Position numbers and translations under genes: made by a program. DNA of 64,000 nucleotides, taken from Paenibacillus planticolens (GTDB taxonomy: Bacteria; Bacillota; Bacilli; Paenibacillales; NBRC-103111). The stretch spans positions 1 to 64,000 of the forward strand of contig NZ_WHNZ01000086.1 of NCBI RefSeq assembly GCF_013141725.1. Reading direction: 5' to 3'. Position 1 is the first letter of the stretch; each line of letters begins with the position of its first letter. The notes under the pieces were generated by a model. It was not told the origin of the DNA and searched no databases. It saw only the letters and a program-made list of their open reading frames with translations. This document shows, piece after piece, positions 41,565 to 50,870 of the stretch.

Positions 41565-42678
41565 GCTGTATGCAGGACTAGCTCTCAGCATCGTGCTGTT
41601 TCTCGGACTAGGCTACTGGCTGGTGAAGCCGAAGCTTCCGGACCAACCGCCCTATCTTTCCTTCTCAGCGGACGTAGACGGGACGAAAGCCTGGAAGGAG
41701 CTGCTTGGCACGAAGCAGACTGCGGTTAAGGAATGGCGGCTGGATTGGAAATACTTGCCTAGCGGTCGTTCGATGCTGTTAGTCGCCATTCAGCCGTCTG
41801 CTGTGACGAAGTCGGACCGGGAGCAATTGCTGAAATGGGTTCAAGCCGGCAATGACGCCATTTTGTTTGATCGCGATCCTGAAAGGTGGACGACTTGGGA
41901 GGTCATTCCGGTGGAGGGGAGCGCGAAGGATAACAGCCTCTCGACGATTCGGGTCCAGCCGGGCTATACGCCAGCGGAGGGGACGCTGACAGGCAGAGTG
42001 GATACTCGCTACAGAATTATGCCTGACGACGGCGGGCAGGTGCTGTTCGAGGATGACCGCGGCGTGCTCGCCAGCCGCGTACAGGAAGGGGCTGGCAGTA
42101 TCACTGTGGTGCTGACCCCGGAGTGGATGCAGAATGGGACAATCGATGAAGCGTCCCATTTCGAACTGGTCTGGCCGCTGTTCGCGAAGTCCTGGGACGC
42201 CGTGTGGGTCGATGAGACCCATCACGGCTTCGGGACGAAGCCCGGACTGCTGGCCGTCTATCCCGCGTGGCTCGTGCTCGCCAGCGTGCAGCTTGGCCTT
42301 GCGCTGCTGCTGTGGATCTGGCTGCGCGGCAAGCGCTTCGGTCCCGTCCATACGCCGCGGGCGTGGACGGTCCGTCGCGGCGACGAAGGCGTGCACGCCG
42401 TCGCCGCTTGGTACGAGCGCCTCGGCTACCGGCACGAGGCGCTGGCCCAGCAGCAGCTGTTCCTGCGGCAGCTGCTGCATCAGCGCTGGGGGCTTAGCCC
42501 CAGCGCCAGTCCTTCGCAGGCCGCGGAGAGTGCGCACGGCCGGATGTCGGAAGCGCAGGCGGCGCAGCTTGCGCGCCTGCTGGAGCCGCCGCCTGCGAGC
42601 GGCGGCGTGAGCGCCAAAGCGTTCGTGCAGCGAACGCGGGAGATGGGCGAGATGATCGCCTACTTGGAGAAGGAGTGA
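41545..42678 (+). CDS. DUF4350-family membrane protein
   Basis: 377 residues; ATG 41545 lies inside the previous gene behind GGGGGAAGAAGG. Helix 1 (YAGLALSIVLFLGLGYWLV) is followed by a glutamine-amidotransferase-like DUF4350 domain (KWVQAGNDAILFDRD; FAKSWDAVWVDETHHGF) and a second helix near residue 245. The last 100 residues are Ala/Arg-rich, and the corresponding DNA (42240-42620) is much richer in G and C than its surroundings. Confidence 0.8.
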   Translation: MTKGPNKLYAGLALSIVLFLGLGYWLVKPKLPDQPPYLSFSADVDGTKAWKELLGTKQTAVKEWRLDWKYLPSGRSMLLVAIQPSAVTKSDREQLLKWVQAGNDAILFDRDPERWTTWEVIPVEGSAKDNSLSTIRVQPGYTPAEGTLTGRVDTRYRIMPDDGGQVLFEDDRGVLASRVQEGAGSITVVLTPEWMQNGTIDEASHFELVWPLFAKSWDAVWVDETHHGFGTKPGLLAVYPAWLVLASVQLGLALLLWIWLRGKRFGPVHTPRAWTVRRGDEGVHAVAAWYERLGYRHEALAQQQLFLRQLLHQRWGLSPSASPSQAAESAHGRMSEAQAAQLARLLEPPPASGGVSAKAFVQRTREMGEMIAYLEKE

Positions 42679-42683
42679 GCGTA

Positions 42684-43604
42684 ATGAATGAACTTATACA
42701 AGCGATGGAGCAGCGCGTGCTCGGCCAAAAGCTGAACACCAGGCTGCTCGTTACAGCCCTGTTAGCCGGGGGACATGTCCTCCTGGAAGGGGTGCCGGGC
42801 CTTGGTAAAACCAAAATGGCGCGCACGCTGGCGGAATTAGTAGGCGGCGAGTACCGCCGCATCCAATTTACGCCGGATTTGATGCCCGGAGATATTACAG
42901 GCAGTGTGATTTATCAGATGCAGGATCACTCGTTTAAGACGATTCAGGGGCCGATTTTCACTCATGTGCTTCTTGCTGATGAAATTAACCGTTCCGGTCC
43001 AAAGACGCAAGCGGCTCTGCTCGAAGCGATGGAAGAGCGGCAGGTGACGATTCAGGGGAACACGTACAAACTGCCTAACCCGTTCTTTGTCGTAGCGACC
43101 CAAAATCCCGTTGAATACGAAGGCACTTACCCGCTGCCGGAAGCGCAGCTCGACCGCTTCTTGTTTAAACTGGTGCTTGATTATCCCGGCGAAGAAGCCG
43201 AGGTCGCCATTCTTCGGGGACATGTGCCGTTTCATCAGCACCAAGAGGAGCCGCTTCAGGCTCTGCTGACTCCTGAACGGATCACAGAACTGCAGCGGAA
43301 GCTGTCGGATGTGGTGGTGGAGGATTCCTTATACACTTACATCGCAACGATCGTCCGCAAAACCCGCGAGTCCAAAAAAGTTCAGCTGGGGGCAAGTCCA
43401 CGGGCCGGTATCGCGTTGCTGATGGCGAGTAAAGCATGGGCTTTGCTGGATGGTCGGACGTATGTCACGCCAGACGATATCAAGCTTGTGGCGCGGCCTG
43501 CGCTGCGGCACAGACTGCTGCTGACACCGCAAGCGGAACTGGAGGGCGGAACAAGTGACCACATCATCCAAGAAACGCTCGGTTCTATTCCGGTTCCTAG
43601 ATAA
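42684..43604 (+). CDS. MoxR-type AAA+ ATPase
   Basis: 306 residues; ATG 42684 with AAGGAG eight bases upstream (an in-frame GTG at 42675 falls in the ribosome site). Walker A EGVPGLGKTK, Walker B VLLADEINRS, sensor 1 FFVVATQNPVEYEGTYPLPEAQLDRF, and arginine finger region SPRAGIALL. MoxR ATPases act as chaperones, often for VWA/DUF58 partners, one of which overlaps downstream. Confidence 0.92.
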   Translation: MNELIQAMEQRVLGQKLNTRLLVTALLAGGHVLLEGVPGLGKTKMARTLAELVGGEYRRIQFTPDLMPGDITGSVIYQMQDHSFKTIQGPIFTHVLLADEINRSGPKTQAALLEAMEERQVTIQGNTYKLPNPFFVVATQNPVEYEGTYPLPEAQLDRFLFKLVLDYPGEEAEVAILRGHVPFHQHQEEPLQALLTPERITELQRKLSDVVVEDSLYTYIATIVRKTRESKKVQLGASPRAGIALLMASKAWALLDGRTYVTPDDIKLVARPALRHRLLLTPQAELEGGTSDHIIQETLGSIPVPR

Positions 43605-44928
43605 AACGATCTTTCAGGACTTCATCCTGCCTACGCGAAGATTTATTGGCATCGTGCTGATTGGCGCTGTCGGCATGCTGATCGTCGCTCCTCTGGATGC
43701 GGTCCTGCCTGTCTTCTGGTGCTTCAATGCGCTGCTGCTTGTGCTGAGCACGGCGGATCTCCTTTTGCTGCCCAAGCGCGGCAGTTGGAGGTTGCGCCGC
43801 ACGCTTCCGGAGCAAGCGGATTTGAGAAGCACTTTTGACGTAAATCTTGAGCTTGAGAATTCGGAGCCTTCTTCTGTTCACATAGAGCTTATGGATCATG
43901 TGCCTTACACCTTCCGTTTGGTGAGCAGCCGATTAAGCGGAGTCTTTCGCGGGACCTATGCAGCTTTCGGTTATACGACAACGGCGCTCGAAAGAGGCAA
44001 GTACGATTTTGAATACGTGTACCTGCGCTATTCGGGTGGCATGGGACTTTGGCAGAAGCAGGTGCGAATAAGTTCCTGCGATGTGATCGAGATTTATCCG
44101 GATTTGTCTCAGGTGCGCGGAGTGCTTAGCGCCGTTCAAGATACTCTAATTTTAGAAGGCCACCGTGTGTTTAAAAAGCAGCGCAGCGGCTCCGAATTTC
44201 ACTATATTCGCGATTATGTGCAGGGGGATGACATCCGGCATATCAATTGGATCGCGTCGGCGCGAACGACGAAGCTGATGACGAACCATTTTCAACCGGA
44301 AAAAGGGAAGATTGTCACGCTCGTGCTGGATTGCGGCAGGCAAATGGCGATTGAGCTGGATGGGCAAGTGAAGCTGGACCGTACGCTGGAAGCTGCTTTG
44401 ACGTTGGCTGCCGTAGCTCTCAAGCAGGGGGATCAAGTAGCGCTCATCGCTTACTCGAACGAAGTCAAAGTGTATGTGCCGGCGGGGAAAGGACTCTCTC
44501 ATTTGCAGACATTGACGAAGGCCGTGTTTGATCTAAGCACCGATTTCGTTGAATCCGGCCCGCAGATCGCCTTCACGCATGTGCTGCGCTTTCTGAAAAA
44601 ACGCTCGCTCATCGTATTGTTTTCCGATATGGAAAGCTATTTGTACAACGGGGAAATGCTGCCTTACGTGCAGCGGCTCCGCAGAAGTCACCATGTGCTG
44701 CTCCTCTCCTTGCAGGATCCGCTTCTTCATCAATGGGTGCGCATCCGCGCAGAGGACAGCCGGCAGGCTTACAGGCAGAGCGTGGCTCACAAATTTGCGA
44801 CGGATCGTTACGCTTACGTAAACGAAATGGCCGGCAGAGGCATCCCCGTGATGGATGTCCCCGCCGACCAACTGACGCTGAGCGCGGTTAATGCGTATTT
44901 GGATTTGAAAGCGCGCGATCGCTTATAG
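43555..44928 (+). CDS. DUF58/VWA-like membrane-associated protein
   Basis: 457 residues; GTG 43555 overlaps the MoxR gene by 50 bp and has GGAGGGCGG upstream. Two N-terminal helices (IGIVLIGAVGMLIVAP, VFWCFNALLLVLSTADLLLL) precede a beta-rich region. The DUF58 signature SGSEFHYIRDYVQGDDIRHINW is followed by a VWA-like fold with LVLDCGRQM (MIDAS-like DxGxxM). Presumed substrate or partner of the MoxR ATPase. Its stop overlaps the end of the convergent SpoIIM-family gene by 6 bp. Confidence 0.88.
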   Translation: MTTSSKKRSVLFRFLDKTIFQDFILPTRRFIGIVLIGAVGMLIVAPLDAVLPVFWCFNALLLVLSTADLLLLPKRGSWRLRRTLPEQADLRSTFDVNLELENSEPSSVHIELMDHVPYTFRLVSSRLSGVFRGTYAAFGYTTTALERGKYDFEYVYLRYSGGMGLWQKQVRISSCDVIEIYPDLSQVRGVLSAVQDTLILEGHRVFKKQRSGSEFHYIRDYVQGDDIRHINWIASARTTKLMTNHFQPEKGKIVTLVLDCGRQMAIELDGQVKLDRTLEAALTLAAVALKQGDQVALIAYSNEVKVYVPAGKGLSHLQTLTKAVFDLSTDFVESGPQIAFTHVLRFLKKRSLIVLFSDMESYLYNGEMLPYVQRLRRSHHVLLLSLQDPLLHQWVRIRAEDSRQAYRQSVAHKFATDRYAYVNEMAGRGIPVMDVPADQLTLSAVNAYLDLKARDRL

Positions 44929-45897
44929 CGTTAATTGCGGTTGCCCCTTGGCTCTTTTGCGGCTGCCATATACATAATATAGAGCCAGGAGCAGCAACGT
45001 AATGCCCGCGATGATGTATTTCATTTCGAGAGATAACGTAGAAGGTGTAATGTAGCCTTCAATGATTCCTGCGATGATGAATAAAGGAATCGTGCCGATC
45101 AGAAGCTGGGCGGATTCCTTGGCCGACTCCAGGAAGCGCAGCTTGCGCGGATAGGGTCCTGGCACGAAGAAGCGATAGCCCATGTACAAACCGGCTCCGC
45201 CCGCGATAAAAATAGCGGTAAGCTCAATGATGCCATGGGGCAAAATGTACGCCCAGAATACATAGCTTTTCCCGGATTGCATGAAGACAGCGGCTAAGGC
45301 TCCGACGAGCAGGCCGTTGCTGATCATGAGGTAGACGGTACCTATGCCAAGCGTCACGCCGCTGATGAAGGCGAGGACGGCGACCCGGATGTTGTTCGTC
45401 ATGATGGCTGTTGAAACAAGCGGGGAATGTAAGTCGCCGCGGGGATCTGCCGTTTTGGACGGATCGATGCTATCTGCCATGGCTCCCGGCATAATAAGGG
45501 ACAGATTGAGCGGATCTTTCCAGACCGATAGGAAGCCGAGTAAGCCTCCAAGCAGAAAAAGGACGAAGGCCAAACCGACGAACAAGCTTCTGGCTTGAAT
45601 CAGCGAAGGGAAGTAAGTGAGGAAGAATTCCTTCAGCTGTGTGCTGCTTTTATTTCCCTCTTTATACATCGCATTGTGCGCTTGGGAGACAAGGTGATTC
45701 AAATAAACCGTTGTTTCATGCGCCGGCGAGTACGTTTGCAGCGTTGCCAAATGGGCGGATACGATTTTGTATAACTCGGTAAATCTGTTTATGTGACTGG
45801 CTTGTAGGCTGCGTTTTCTCTTGCTGAGCTGGAGCAGCAGCTCTTCGAGCTCCGTCCATTGCGATTTGTGTTCCCGGATAAAGCGCGAGATGTCCAT
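44923..45897 (-). CDS. SpoIIM-family (stage II sporulation protein M-like) membrane protein
   Basis: 324 residues; ATG behind AGGAGG. A helical cytoplasmic N-terminus (to about 95) is followed by five to six membrane helices. The family signature region is NNIRVAVLAFISGVTLGIGTVYLMISNGLLVGA with HGIIELTAIFIAGGAGLYMGYRF in outline. The long N-terminus is typical of the non-sporulation branch encoded beside RDD, MoxR and DUF58 genes. A true SpoIIM role in engulfment is therefore less likely. Confidence 0.85.
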   Translation of the reverse strand: MDISRFIREHKSQWTELEELLLQLSKRKRSLQASHINRFTELYKIVSAHLATLQTYSPAHETTVYLNHLVSQAHNAMYKEGNKSSTQLKEFFLTYFPSLIQARSLFVGLAFVLFLLGGLLGFLSVWKDPLNLSLIMPGAMADSIDPSKTADPRGDLHSPLVSTAIMTNNIRVAVLAFISGVTLGIGTVYLMISNGLLVGALAAVFMQSGKSYVFWAYILPHGIIELTAIFIAGGAGLYMGYRFFVPGPYPRKLRFLESAKESAQLLIGTIPLFIIAGIIEGYITPSTLSLEMKYIIAGITLLLLALYYVYGSRKRAKGQPQLTL

Positions 45898-46039
45898 GAA
45901 AGCCTCCTAAGCGTTCTACTTGGCAAAACGTAATCGTTGTTGTAAGCGTAAGTGTAGGCTCCCGTTTTGCGTTTAACCTGTTTATTCTATCATATTCAAG
46001 TCTTGGATTACCATAATTTTGCAATGTTAAGGAGATGCT

Positions 46040-46837
46040 ATGAACGAGTCTCTGGATAAAGAAGTAACCATCATTACCCCTGAGCAGGTGCAGCTGCAGT
46101 TCCAAACTGCCGGGATTGGCAGCAGGACGGTGGCGCATCTCTTGGACAGCCTCATTTTGGCAGGGATTAATGCGATATTGTTTGTATTCGCTATTCTGGT
46201 GAGCCGGTTATATTCAGGCGATTGGCTGCCAGCCCTCGCGGATTATGTTCTTGCGATTACCATAGTTTTATGGATTATATTGAACCTTGGTTACTTTATT
46301 GGCACGGAAGCTTTTATGGGCGGGCAAACGCCAGGCAAGAGAATACTCGGGCTGCGCGTCATTCAAAACAACGGCCAGTCGGCTACGATTTTATCCATTC
46401 TGATTAGGAATCTGTTTCGTTTGCTGGATATGATGCCGGTTTTCTATTTTATAGGAGCAGTCAGCATCTTTTTAAGCTCGAAGGATAAGCGGGTTGGGGA
46501 TATGGTTGCCGGAACGATTGTTGTGATCGAAGCTCGTTTTGAACGGATTAAACGCCGGAAACAACTGGATAGGGCGATTTCTAGAAAAAACTATCCTGAT
46601 ATCGTGTTGAATATCGAGGATGCTTTCAGACAGGAGATCACCGCGCAGGATTGGCAGCTACTACAGGCTTGGGTGGAGCGAGTACCTACGATGCATGCAG
46701 TAAAATTGGCGGAGCTGGCTGCGCCCATTGCGCACTATTTTGCCAATAAGTTGAATCAAAATCCTGGGATTGCCCAAGATGCTTCTGCGTTCTTAGTCAA
46801 GGTTTATGAGACTTTGCGAGAAGATTGGGAGATATAA
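46040..46837 (+). CDS. RDD-family membrane protein
   Basis: 265 residues; ATG behind AAGGAGATG. The RDD motif is seen as GSRTVAHLLDSLIL in helix 1, and GGQTPGKRILGLRVIQNNG and RNLFRLLDMMPVFYFIG follow. Residues 150-265 form a soluble C-terminal extension (DKRVGDMVAGTIVV, then helical). Divergent from the SpoIIM-family gene and part of the same conserved neighbourhood. Transport role proposed for the family; here unknown. Confidence 0.88.
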   Translation: MNESLDKEVTIITPEQVQLQFQTAGIGSRTVAHLLDSLILAGINAILFVFAILVSRLYSGDWLPALADYVLAITIVLWIILNLGYFIGTEAFMGGQTPGKRILGLRVIQNNGQSATILSILIRNLFRLLDMMPVFYFIGAVSIFLSSKDKRVGDMVAGTIVVIEARFERIKRRKQLDRAISRKNYPDIVLNIEDAFRQEITAQDWQLLQAWVERVPTMHAVKLAELAAPIAHYFANKLNQNPGIAQDASAFLVKVYETLREDWEI

Positions 46838-46898
46838 ACGTAGGAATGACGTACCAATGCAATTGGCCGTAAATAGGGCTGCTCAGAGGAGGGAAAGT

Positions 46899-47579
46899 AT
46901 GGGAACGTCAGCTGTCGTAGCCGGAGGTACAGGGTTAGTGGGACGCGAGCTGATCCGGTTGCTCTTGGAAGATCGTACGTACGATAAAGTTATTGCGCTC
47001 GTTCGCAGGGACATGCAAGCCGGTCATCTTCGGGGGCATGAAAAGCTGGTCCAAGTTATTACCGATTATAACCGGTTGGATGAGGTGCTTGAGCCTGTGA
47101 CGATGGAGGATGCTCACGTATTTTGCACATTGGGAACGACCATTAAAAAGGCGGGCTCTCAAGAGCAGTTTCGCAAAGTAGACTTCGAATACCCGATGAA
47201 GCTGGGGGAAATCGCGAGCAGGGGGAAGGCGGGGGTTTTTGCCATCGTGACGGCAATGGGAGCGAACCCAGCGTCGTCTATTTTCTACAATCGCGTAAAA
47301 GGCGATGTCGAGCATGGGCTGCGTTCACTGAACCTGCGTTCGCTCTACTTGCTTCGTCCCTCTCTGATCCTGGGGGACCGGGATGAGGTCCGTGTGGGTG
47401 AACACCTTGGCAGCCTGATTTCCCGGGCGATTTCGCCGCTGATGATTGGCGGGCTTCGGACTTACCGCCCAATTCATGCGAGCACGATTGCCGCCGGATT
47501 AATTGCCTCTGCGAAGATGGGCGAGGCGGGTGCTCACATTGTATTGTCCGCCCGTATTGCTGAGCTGGCTGCGAAGTAG
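46899..47579 (+). CDS. atypical short-chain (HTATIP2-like) NAD(P)-binding oxidoreductase
   Basis: 226 residues; ATG 46899 behind GAGGAGGG. Rossmann glycine motif AVVAGGTGLVGRELIRLL at the N-terminus, then VFCTLGTTIKKAGSQEQFRKVDFEYP and the YxxxK active-site pair in FYNRVKGDVEHGLR. LYLLRPSLILGDRDEVR closes the fold. These match the extended/atypical SDR group near HTATIP2. Substrate unknown. Confidence 0.85.
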   Translation: MGTSAVVAGGTGLVGRELIRLLLEDRTYDKVIALVRRDMQAGHLRGHEKLVQVITDYNRLDEVLEPVTMEDAHVFCTLGTTIKKAGSQEQFRKVDFEYPMKLGEIASRGKAGVFAIVTAMGANPASSIFYNRVKGDVEHGLRSLNLRSLYLLRPSLILGDRDEVRVGEHLGSLISRAISPLMIGGLRTYRPIHASTIAAGLIASAKMGEAGAHIVLSARIAELAAK

Positions 47580-47689
47580 GGGCAGTTGAGGCCCCTTGCC
47601 AATATCGACGAATATACATCTTCCTGATATGATTAGAGACGTTAATCATAAACGTGCCAAAATTGTTTGGGGAAAGCAGGTTTTATACC

Positions 47690-47983
47690 ATGATCGATCA
47701 TATTGTACTCGTGAAATTCGGAGAAACAACAACGCAGGAGCAGCTTCAAGAAGTCGTTGACCGTTTTAAAGCGCTTCGTCCTCATCTGACGGGGATCGTC
47801 GATATTCAAGCGGGGCTTAACTTTTCGGAGAAAAATAAAGGATATCAAGTGGTTTTATCGGTCCGTTTCGAGGACAGAGCTGCGCTGGAAGCATATGGTC
47901 CAAATCCAGAGCATCAAGCGGTTGCGGCCTATATTCGTGAAGTGGGCCGTGAAGATAGCTTGATTGTTGATATTGAGATTTAA
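47690..47983 (+). CDS. Dabb (stress-responsive A/B barrel) protein
   Basis: 97 residues; MIDHIVLVKFGETTTQEQL begins at ATG 47690 (a longer frame from 47654 lacks a better ribosome site). Pattern IDHIVLVKF...VDIQAGLNFSEKNKGYQVVLSVRFEDRAALEAYGPNPEHQAV in outline is the Dabb ferredoxin-like barrel. Dimeric in known members; role varied. Closed by a terminator. Confidence 0.88.
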   Translation: MIDHIVLVKFGETTTQEQLQEVVDRFKALRPHLTGIVDIQAGLNFSEKNKGYQVVLSVRFEDRAALEAYGPNPEHQAVAAYIREVGREDSLIVDIEI

Positions 47984-47988
47984 ACGGG

Positions 47989-48030
47989 AGAAAGCTTTCC
48001 GCCCCTTATGGGATGGGGAGCTTTTTTTAT
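47989..48030 (+). terminator. terminator after Dabb gene
   Basis: AAAGCTTTCCGCCCC/GGGGAGCTTTT stem with a small bulge and a T-run. Confidence 0.75.
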
Positions 48031-48152
48031 TGTTGAAGGGGCATTGTGATGCCCCTCTCACGCGCTGCTCAAGTTAACACTGCAGAACTCCCTTATCTCT
48101 CCCAGCTCGTGCCCATCCGCCTCTCACGCTCACTCACCTGAAAAAGTCACCC

Positions 48153-49007
48153 TTACTTTGTCCGTTCCTTCCGATACACGGAAGGTGCGCTGCCGCTCCA
48201 TTTGTGGAACTGTTTGGAGAAGTAGAGCGCATCGTTGAAGCCGACGGAAGAGGCCACCTGGTCAATAGTCATGGCCGTTTCCAACAGTTGCTTGGCGCGT
48301 TCCATGCGGATTTTGAATAAGTATTGCATGGGGGAGAGGCCCGTGGCTTGTTTGAACATTTTGCATAAATATGTTCGGTGGTAGCCTAATGTGCGGGCGA
48401 GCTGCTCGATGGAGACGGTTTGCGTGTACTGCAGCTCCAGGTAACGGACCGCCTGATTGACTTGCCGCTGGATGTCCGTTTCTGTGGCGGGCTTCTCCAT
48501 CACATGAGGATTGCCCGCCCGGCCAAGCTCACGGAGCAGCAGACGAAGCCAGCCGGCGGCTGCGATATCCTCAAGCGCCGGCTGCATCGACGGATGAAAA
48601 CAGGAGCGGATGCGGCGGTAATAGTGACGGATGGAGCGGGGGGAGCTTCCCGAAATGACGGCATTTTGCGGGGAAGCGCCAATTTGGGTCATCGTCATGC
48701 CCGCACTCCGGCCATTAAAAGCGACCCACGTATAGTGCCAAGGCTGCTCGGCATCCGCGGTGTAGCTAAACAACTCACCGGGGAAGATGATGAAGCTGTC
48801 GCCGGTTTCGCATGTGTAAGTGCGGTTATGCATCTCGAAAGTACCTTTGCCGGAATGTACGGTATGAATCAAATAGTAATCGTGGACGGCCGGTCCCATC
48901 TTGTGAAGAGGGTGAGGCTTGCCTTCTCCGCTAAAAAGCACGGACAGCTCGCTATTGCTCTCATGAGAATTAATGCTGACGGTATAAGAGTTATGTTCCG
49001 CAATCAT
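48153..49007 (-). CDS. AraC-family regulator, probable activator of alpha-galactosidase gene
   Basis: 284 residues. N-terminal cupin-like sugar-sensing domain (HTVHSGKGTFEMHNRTYTCETGDSFIIFPGE in outline) and C-terminal double HTH (SIEQLARTLGYHRTYLCKMFK; TIDQVASSVGFNDALYFSKQFHKWSG). Same type as MsmR/RafR regulators of alpha-galactoside use. Divergent from the GH4 gene with 144 bp between, so control of that gene is likely. Confidence 0.9.
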   Translation of the reverse strand: MIAEHNSYTVSINSHESNSELSVLFSGEGKPHPLHKMGPAVHDYYLIHTVHSGKGTFEMHNRTYTCETGDSFIIFPGELFSYTADAEQPWHYTWVAFNGRSAGMTMTQIGASPQNAVISGSSPRSIRHYYRRIRSCFHPSMQPALEDIAAAGWLRLLLRELGRAGNPHVMEKPATETDIQRQVNQAVRYLELQYTQTVSIEQLARTLGYHRTYLCKMFKQATGLSPMQYLFKIRMERAKQLLETAMTIDQVASSVGFNDALYFSKQFHKWSGSAPSVYRKERTK

Positions 49008-49118
49008 GGTTGCCTCGCATGTTTTTATTTTTAAGTTACCGCAATAAACTACAAATGTCCATATCGGAATTCGTTCAATCCATATGCTTCCTTGAATGCC
49101 TGCGTTATAGTGAAGATA

Positions 49119-49132
49119 TGATAACGACTACA
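49119..49132 (+). promoter_or_regulatory. cre-like site before alpha-galactosidase gene
   Basis: TGATAACGACTACA matches the CcpA cre consensus TGWAANCGNTNWCA except at two positions and lies 20 bp before the gene, just downstream of a TATAGT element. Carbon catabolite repression is plausible but only motif-based. Confidence 0.35.
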
Positions 49133-49151
49133 TATTGGAGGTTGTTCCTAC

Positions 49152-50450
49152 ATGTCCAAAATTACATTCCTAGGCGCCGGAAGTACAGTGTTTGCTAAAA
49201 ACGTGCTTGGAGATTGCCTGCAAACTCCCGCATTGCAAGGCTTTGAAATCGCTCTCTTTGATATTGACCATGAGCGCCTGCAGGACTCGGCAAACATGTT
49301 GAATAATATCAAAAAAACGGCCGGAAGCACGTCGATCATCCAAACGTATACGGACCGCAAGGAAGCTCTGCGAGGAGCGAAATATGTGGTGAACGCCATC
49401 CAAGTAGGTGGCTATGATCCATGTACGATTACGGATTTTGAGATTCCGAAAAAATACGGTTTGCGGCAAACGATCGCGGATACGGTCGGCATTGGCGGTA
49501 TTTTCCGAAATCTGCGTACGATTCCTGTTATGCTGGATTTTGCGGCGGATATTCGCGAGGTATGCCCGGATGCTTTGTTCCTAAACTATACGAATCCAAT
49601 GGCTGTATTAACCAATGTGATGAATACGCATGGCGGCGTTCGCACCGTCGGCCTCTGCCACAGCGTGCAGGCATGCATTCCTGAGCTGTTTAAAAGCCTT
49701 GGCATGGAGAAGGAAGGCGTAAAAGCCAAAATCGCGGGCATTAATCATATGGCTTGGCTGCTTGAAGTAACGAAGGACGGCGTCGATCTGTATCCGGAAA
49801 TCAAGAAGCGCGCGATTGAGAAGCAGAAAGAAAAGCACCCGGATATGGTCCGATTTGAAATGATGCTGAAATTCGGCCATTATATTACGGAATCCTCCGA
49901 GCACAATGCGGAGTACCATCCGTACTTTATCAAACGGAATTATCCGGAGCTGATTGACCGCTTTAACATTCCGCTTGACGAGTACCCGCGCCGCTGCATC
50001 GAACAAATCAGCCGCTGGAAGCAAATGCGCGAGGATCTCGTGAACGATGCGAATTTGACGCATGTGCGTTCTCACGAGTATGCGTCGTACATTTTCGAAG
50101 CGATTGAGACGGATATTCCGTTCAAAATCGGTGGCAACGTGATGAATACCGGCTTAATTACGAATTTGCCGCGCGAAGCTTGCGTGGAAGTGCCTTGTCT
50201 CGTTGACCGCAACGGGGTTACGCCTACTTATGTTGGCGATCTGCCGCCACAGCTTGCGGCGCTCAACCGTACGAACATCAATACGCAGCTGCTGACGATT
50301 GAAGCGGCGATTACGCGCAAACGCGAGCATATTTATCACGCGGCGATGCTGGATCCACATACGGCGGCTGAGCTGTCGATGGACGACATCGTAGCGATGT
50401 GCGATGATTTGATTGCCGCTCATGGCAGCTGGCTGCCTGAGTTCTCCTAA
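49152..50450 (+). CDS. melA: family 4 glycosidase, alpha-galactosidase
   Basis: 432 residues; ATG behind TTGGAGG. GH4 enzymes use NAD and a divalent metal in a redox-elimination mechanism. NAD site ITFLGAGSTVFAKNVLGD at the N-terminus; FLNYTNPMAVLTN; metal-binding Cys/His in GLCHSVQ; and AGINHMAWLL. The full pattern, including NVMNTGLITNLPREACVEVPC, is that of MelA-type alpha-galactosidases. Cytoplasmic; transporter genes for the sugar are not adjacent. Confidence 0.92.
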   Translation: MSKITFLGAGSTVFAKNVLGDCLQTPALQGFEIALFDIDHERLQDSANMLNNIKKTAGSTSIIQTYTDRKEALRGAKYVVNAIQVGGYDPCTITDFEIPKKYGLRQTIADTVGIGGIFRNLRTIPVMLDFAADIREVCPDALFLNYTNPMAVLTNVMNTHGGVRTVGLCHSVQACIPELFKSLGMEKEGVKAKIAGINHMAWLLEVTKDGVDLYPEIKKRAIEKQKEKHPDMVRFEMMLKFGHYITESSEHNAEYHPYFIKRNYPELIDRFNIPLDEYPRRCIEQISRWKQMREDLVNDANLTHVRSHEYASYIFEAIETDIPFKIGGNVMNTGLITNLPREACVEVPCLVDRNGVTPTYVGDLPPQLAALNRTNINTQLLTIEAAITRKREHIYHAAMLDPHTAAELSMDDIVAMCDDLIAAHGSWLPEFS

Positions 50451-50494
50451 TCCTTTTCAGAAAAAAAGAGGATGTCTCATAAATAGGTAGGCGA

Positions 50495-50695
50495 GGTAAG
50501 ATAAAGGGAAAATATCCCACTAAATGGCTCGAATGATGACCTTGCAGAGATTTAGAGGGAAAACTCCCCTTAATTTGACCGGAAACAGAGAATTCTTATG
50601 AAATTGGTGCAAATAGAGGGAGTTTTTCCGGCTAAATGGATATGACAGTCTTCTGCAATCAGATTAGAGGGAAAATTTTCCTATAATCTGACTAC
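50495..50695 (+). repeat. array of GGGA-A/T-TCCC mini-palindromes (locus 2)
   Basis: Four copies about 50-60 bp apart, such as AGAGGGAAAACTCCCCTTAA (near 50555) and AGAGGGAGTTTTTCCGGCTA (near 50616), with AATTTGACC after one of them. Same family as 31745-31940. Non-coding stretch between the GH4 gene and the next terminator. Confidence 0.7.
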
Positions 50696-50751
50696 AGAAG
50701 CAAAATTGCACAAAGAGGATAACCCATAAAGCAGCAATAGACGCAAAAAGC

Positions 50752-50788
50752 AAAGGAGTTAAGCAGTTACAAGCCGCTTAACTCCTTT
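50752..50788 (-). terminator. terminator of gene 50871
   Basis: Perfect 13-bp stem AAAGGAGTTAAGC/GCTTAACTCCTTT; read on the minus strand it is followed by GCTTTTTGC. Confidence 0.75.
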
Positions 50789-50870
50789 ACTCATTTAAAA
50801 GTCCATTCTCCCTGAATATAATCTGAGTCCCGCGCCTTTAATTTTCACTTATGGGACGGTCTCTTTTTAC

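Noticed and set aside
44923..45897. True spoIIM engulfment gene
   Set aside because: Length (324 residues) and RDD/MoxR/DUF58 neighbours fit the separate SpoIIM-family branch better than the ~210-residue sporulation protein.
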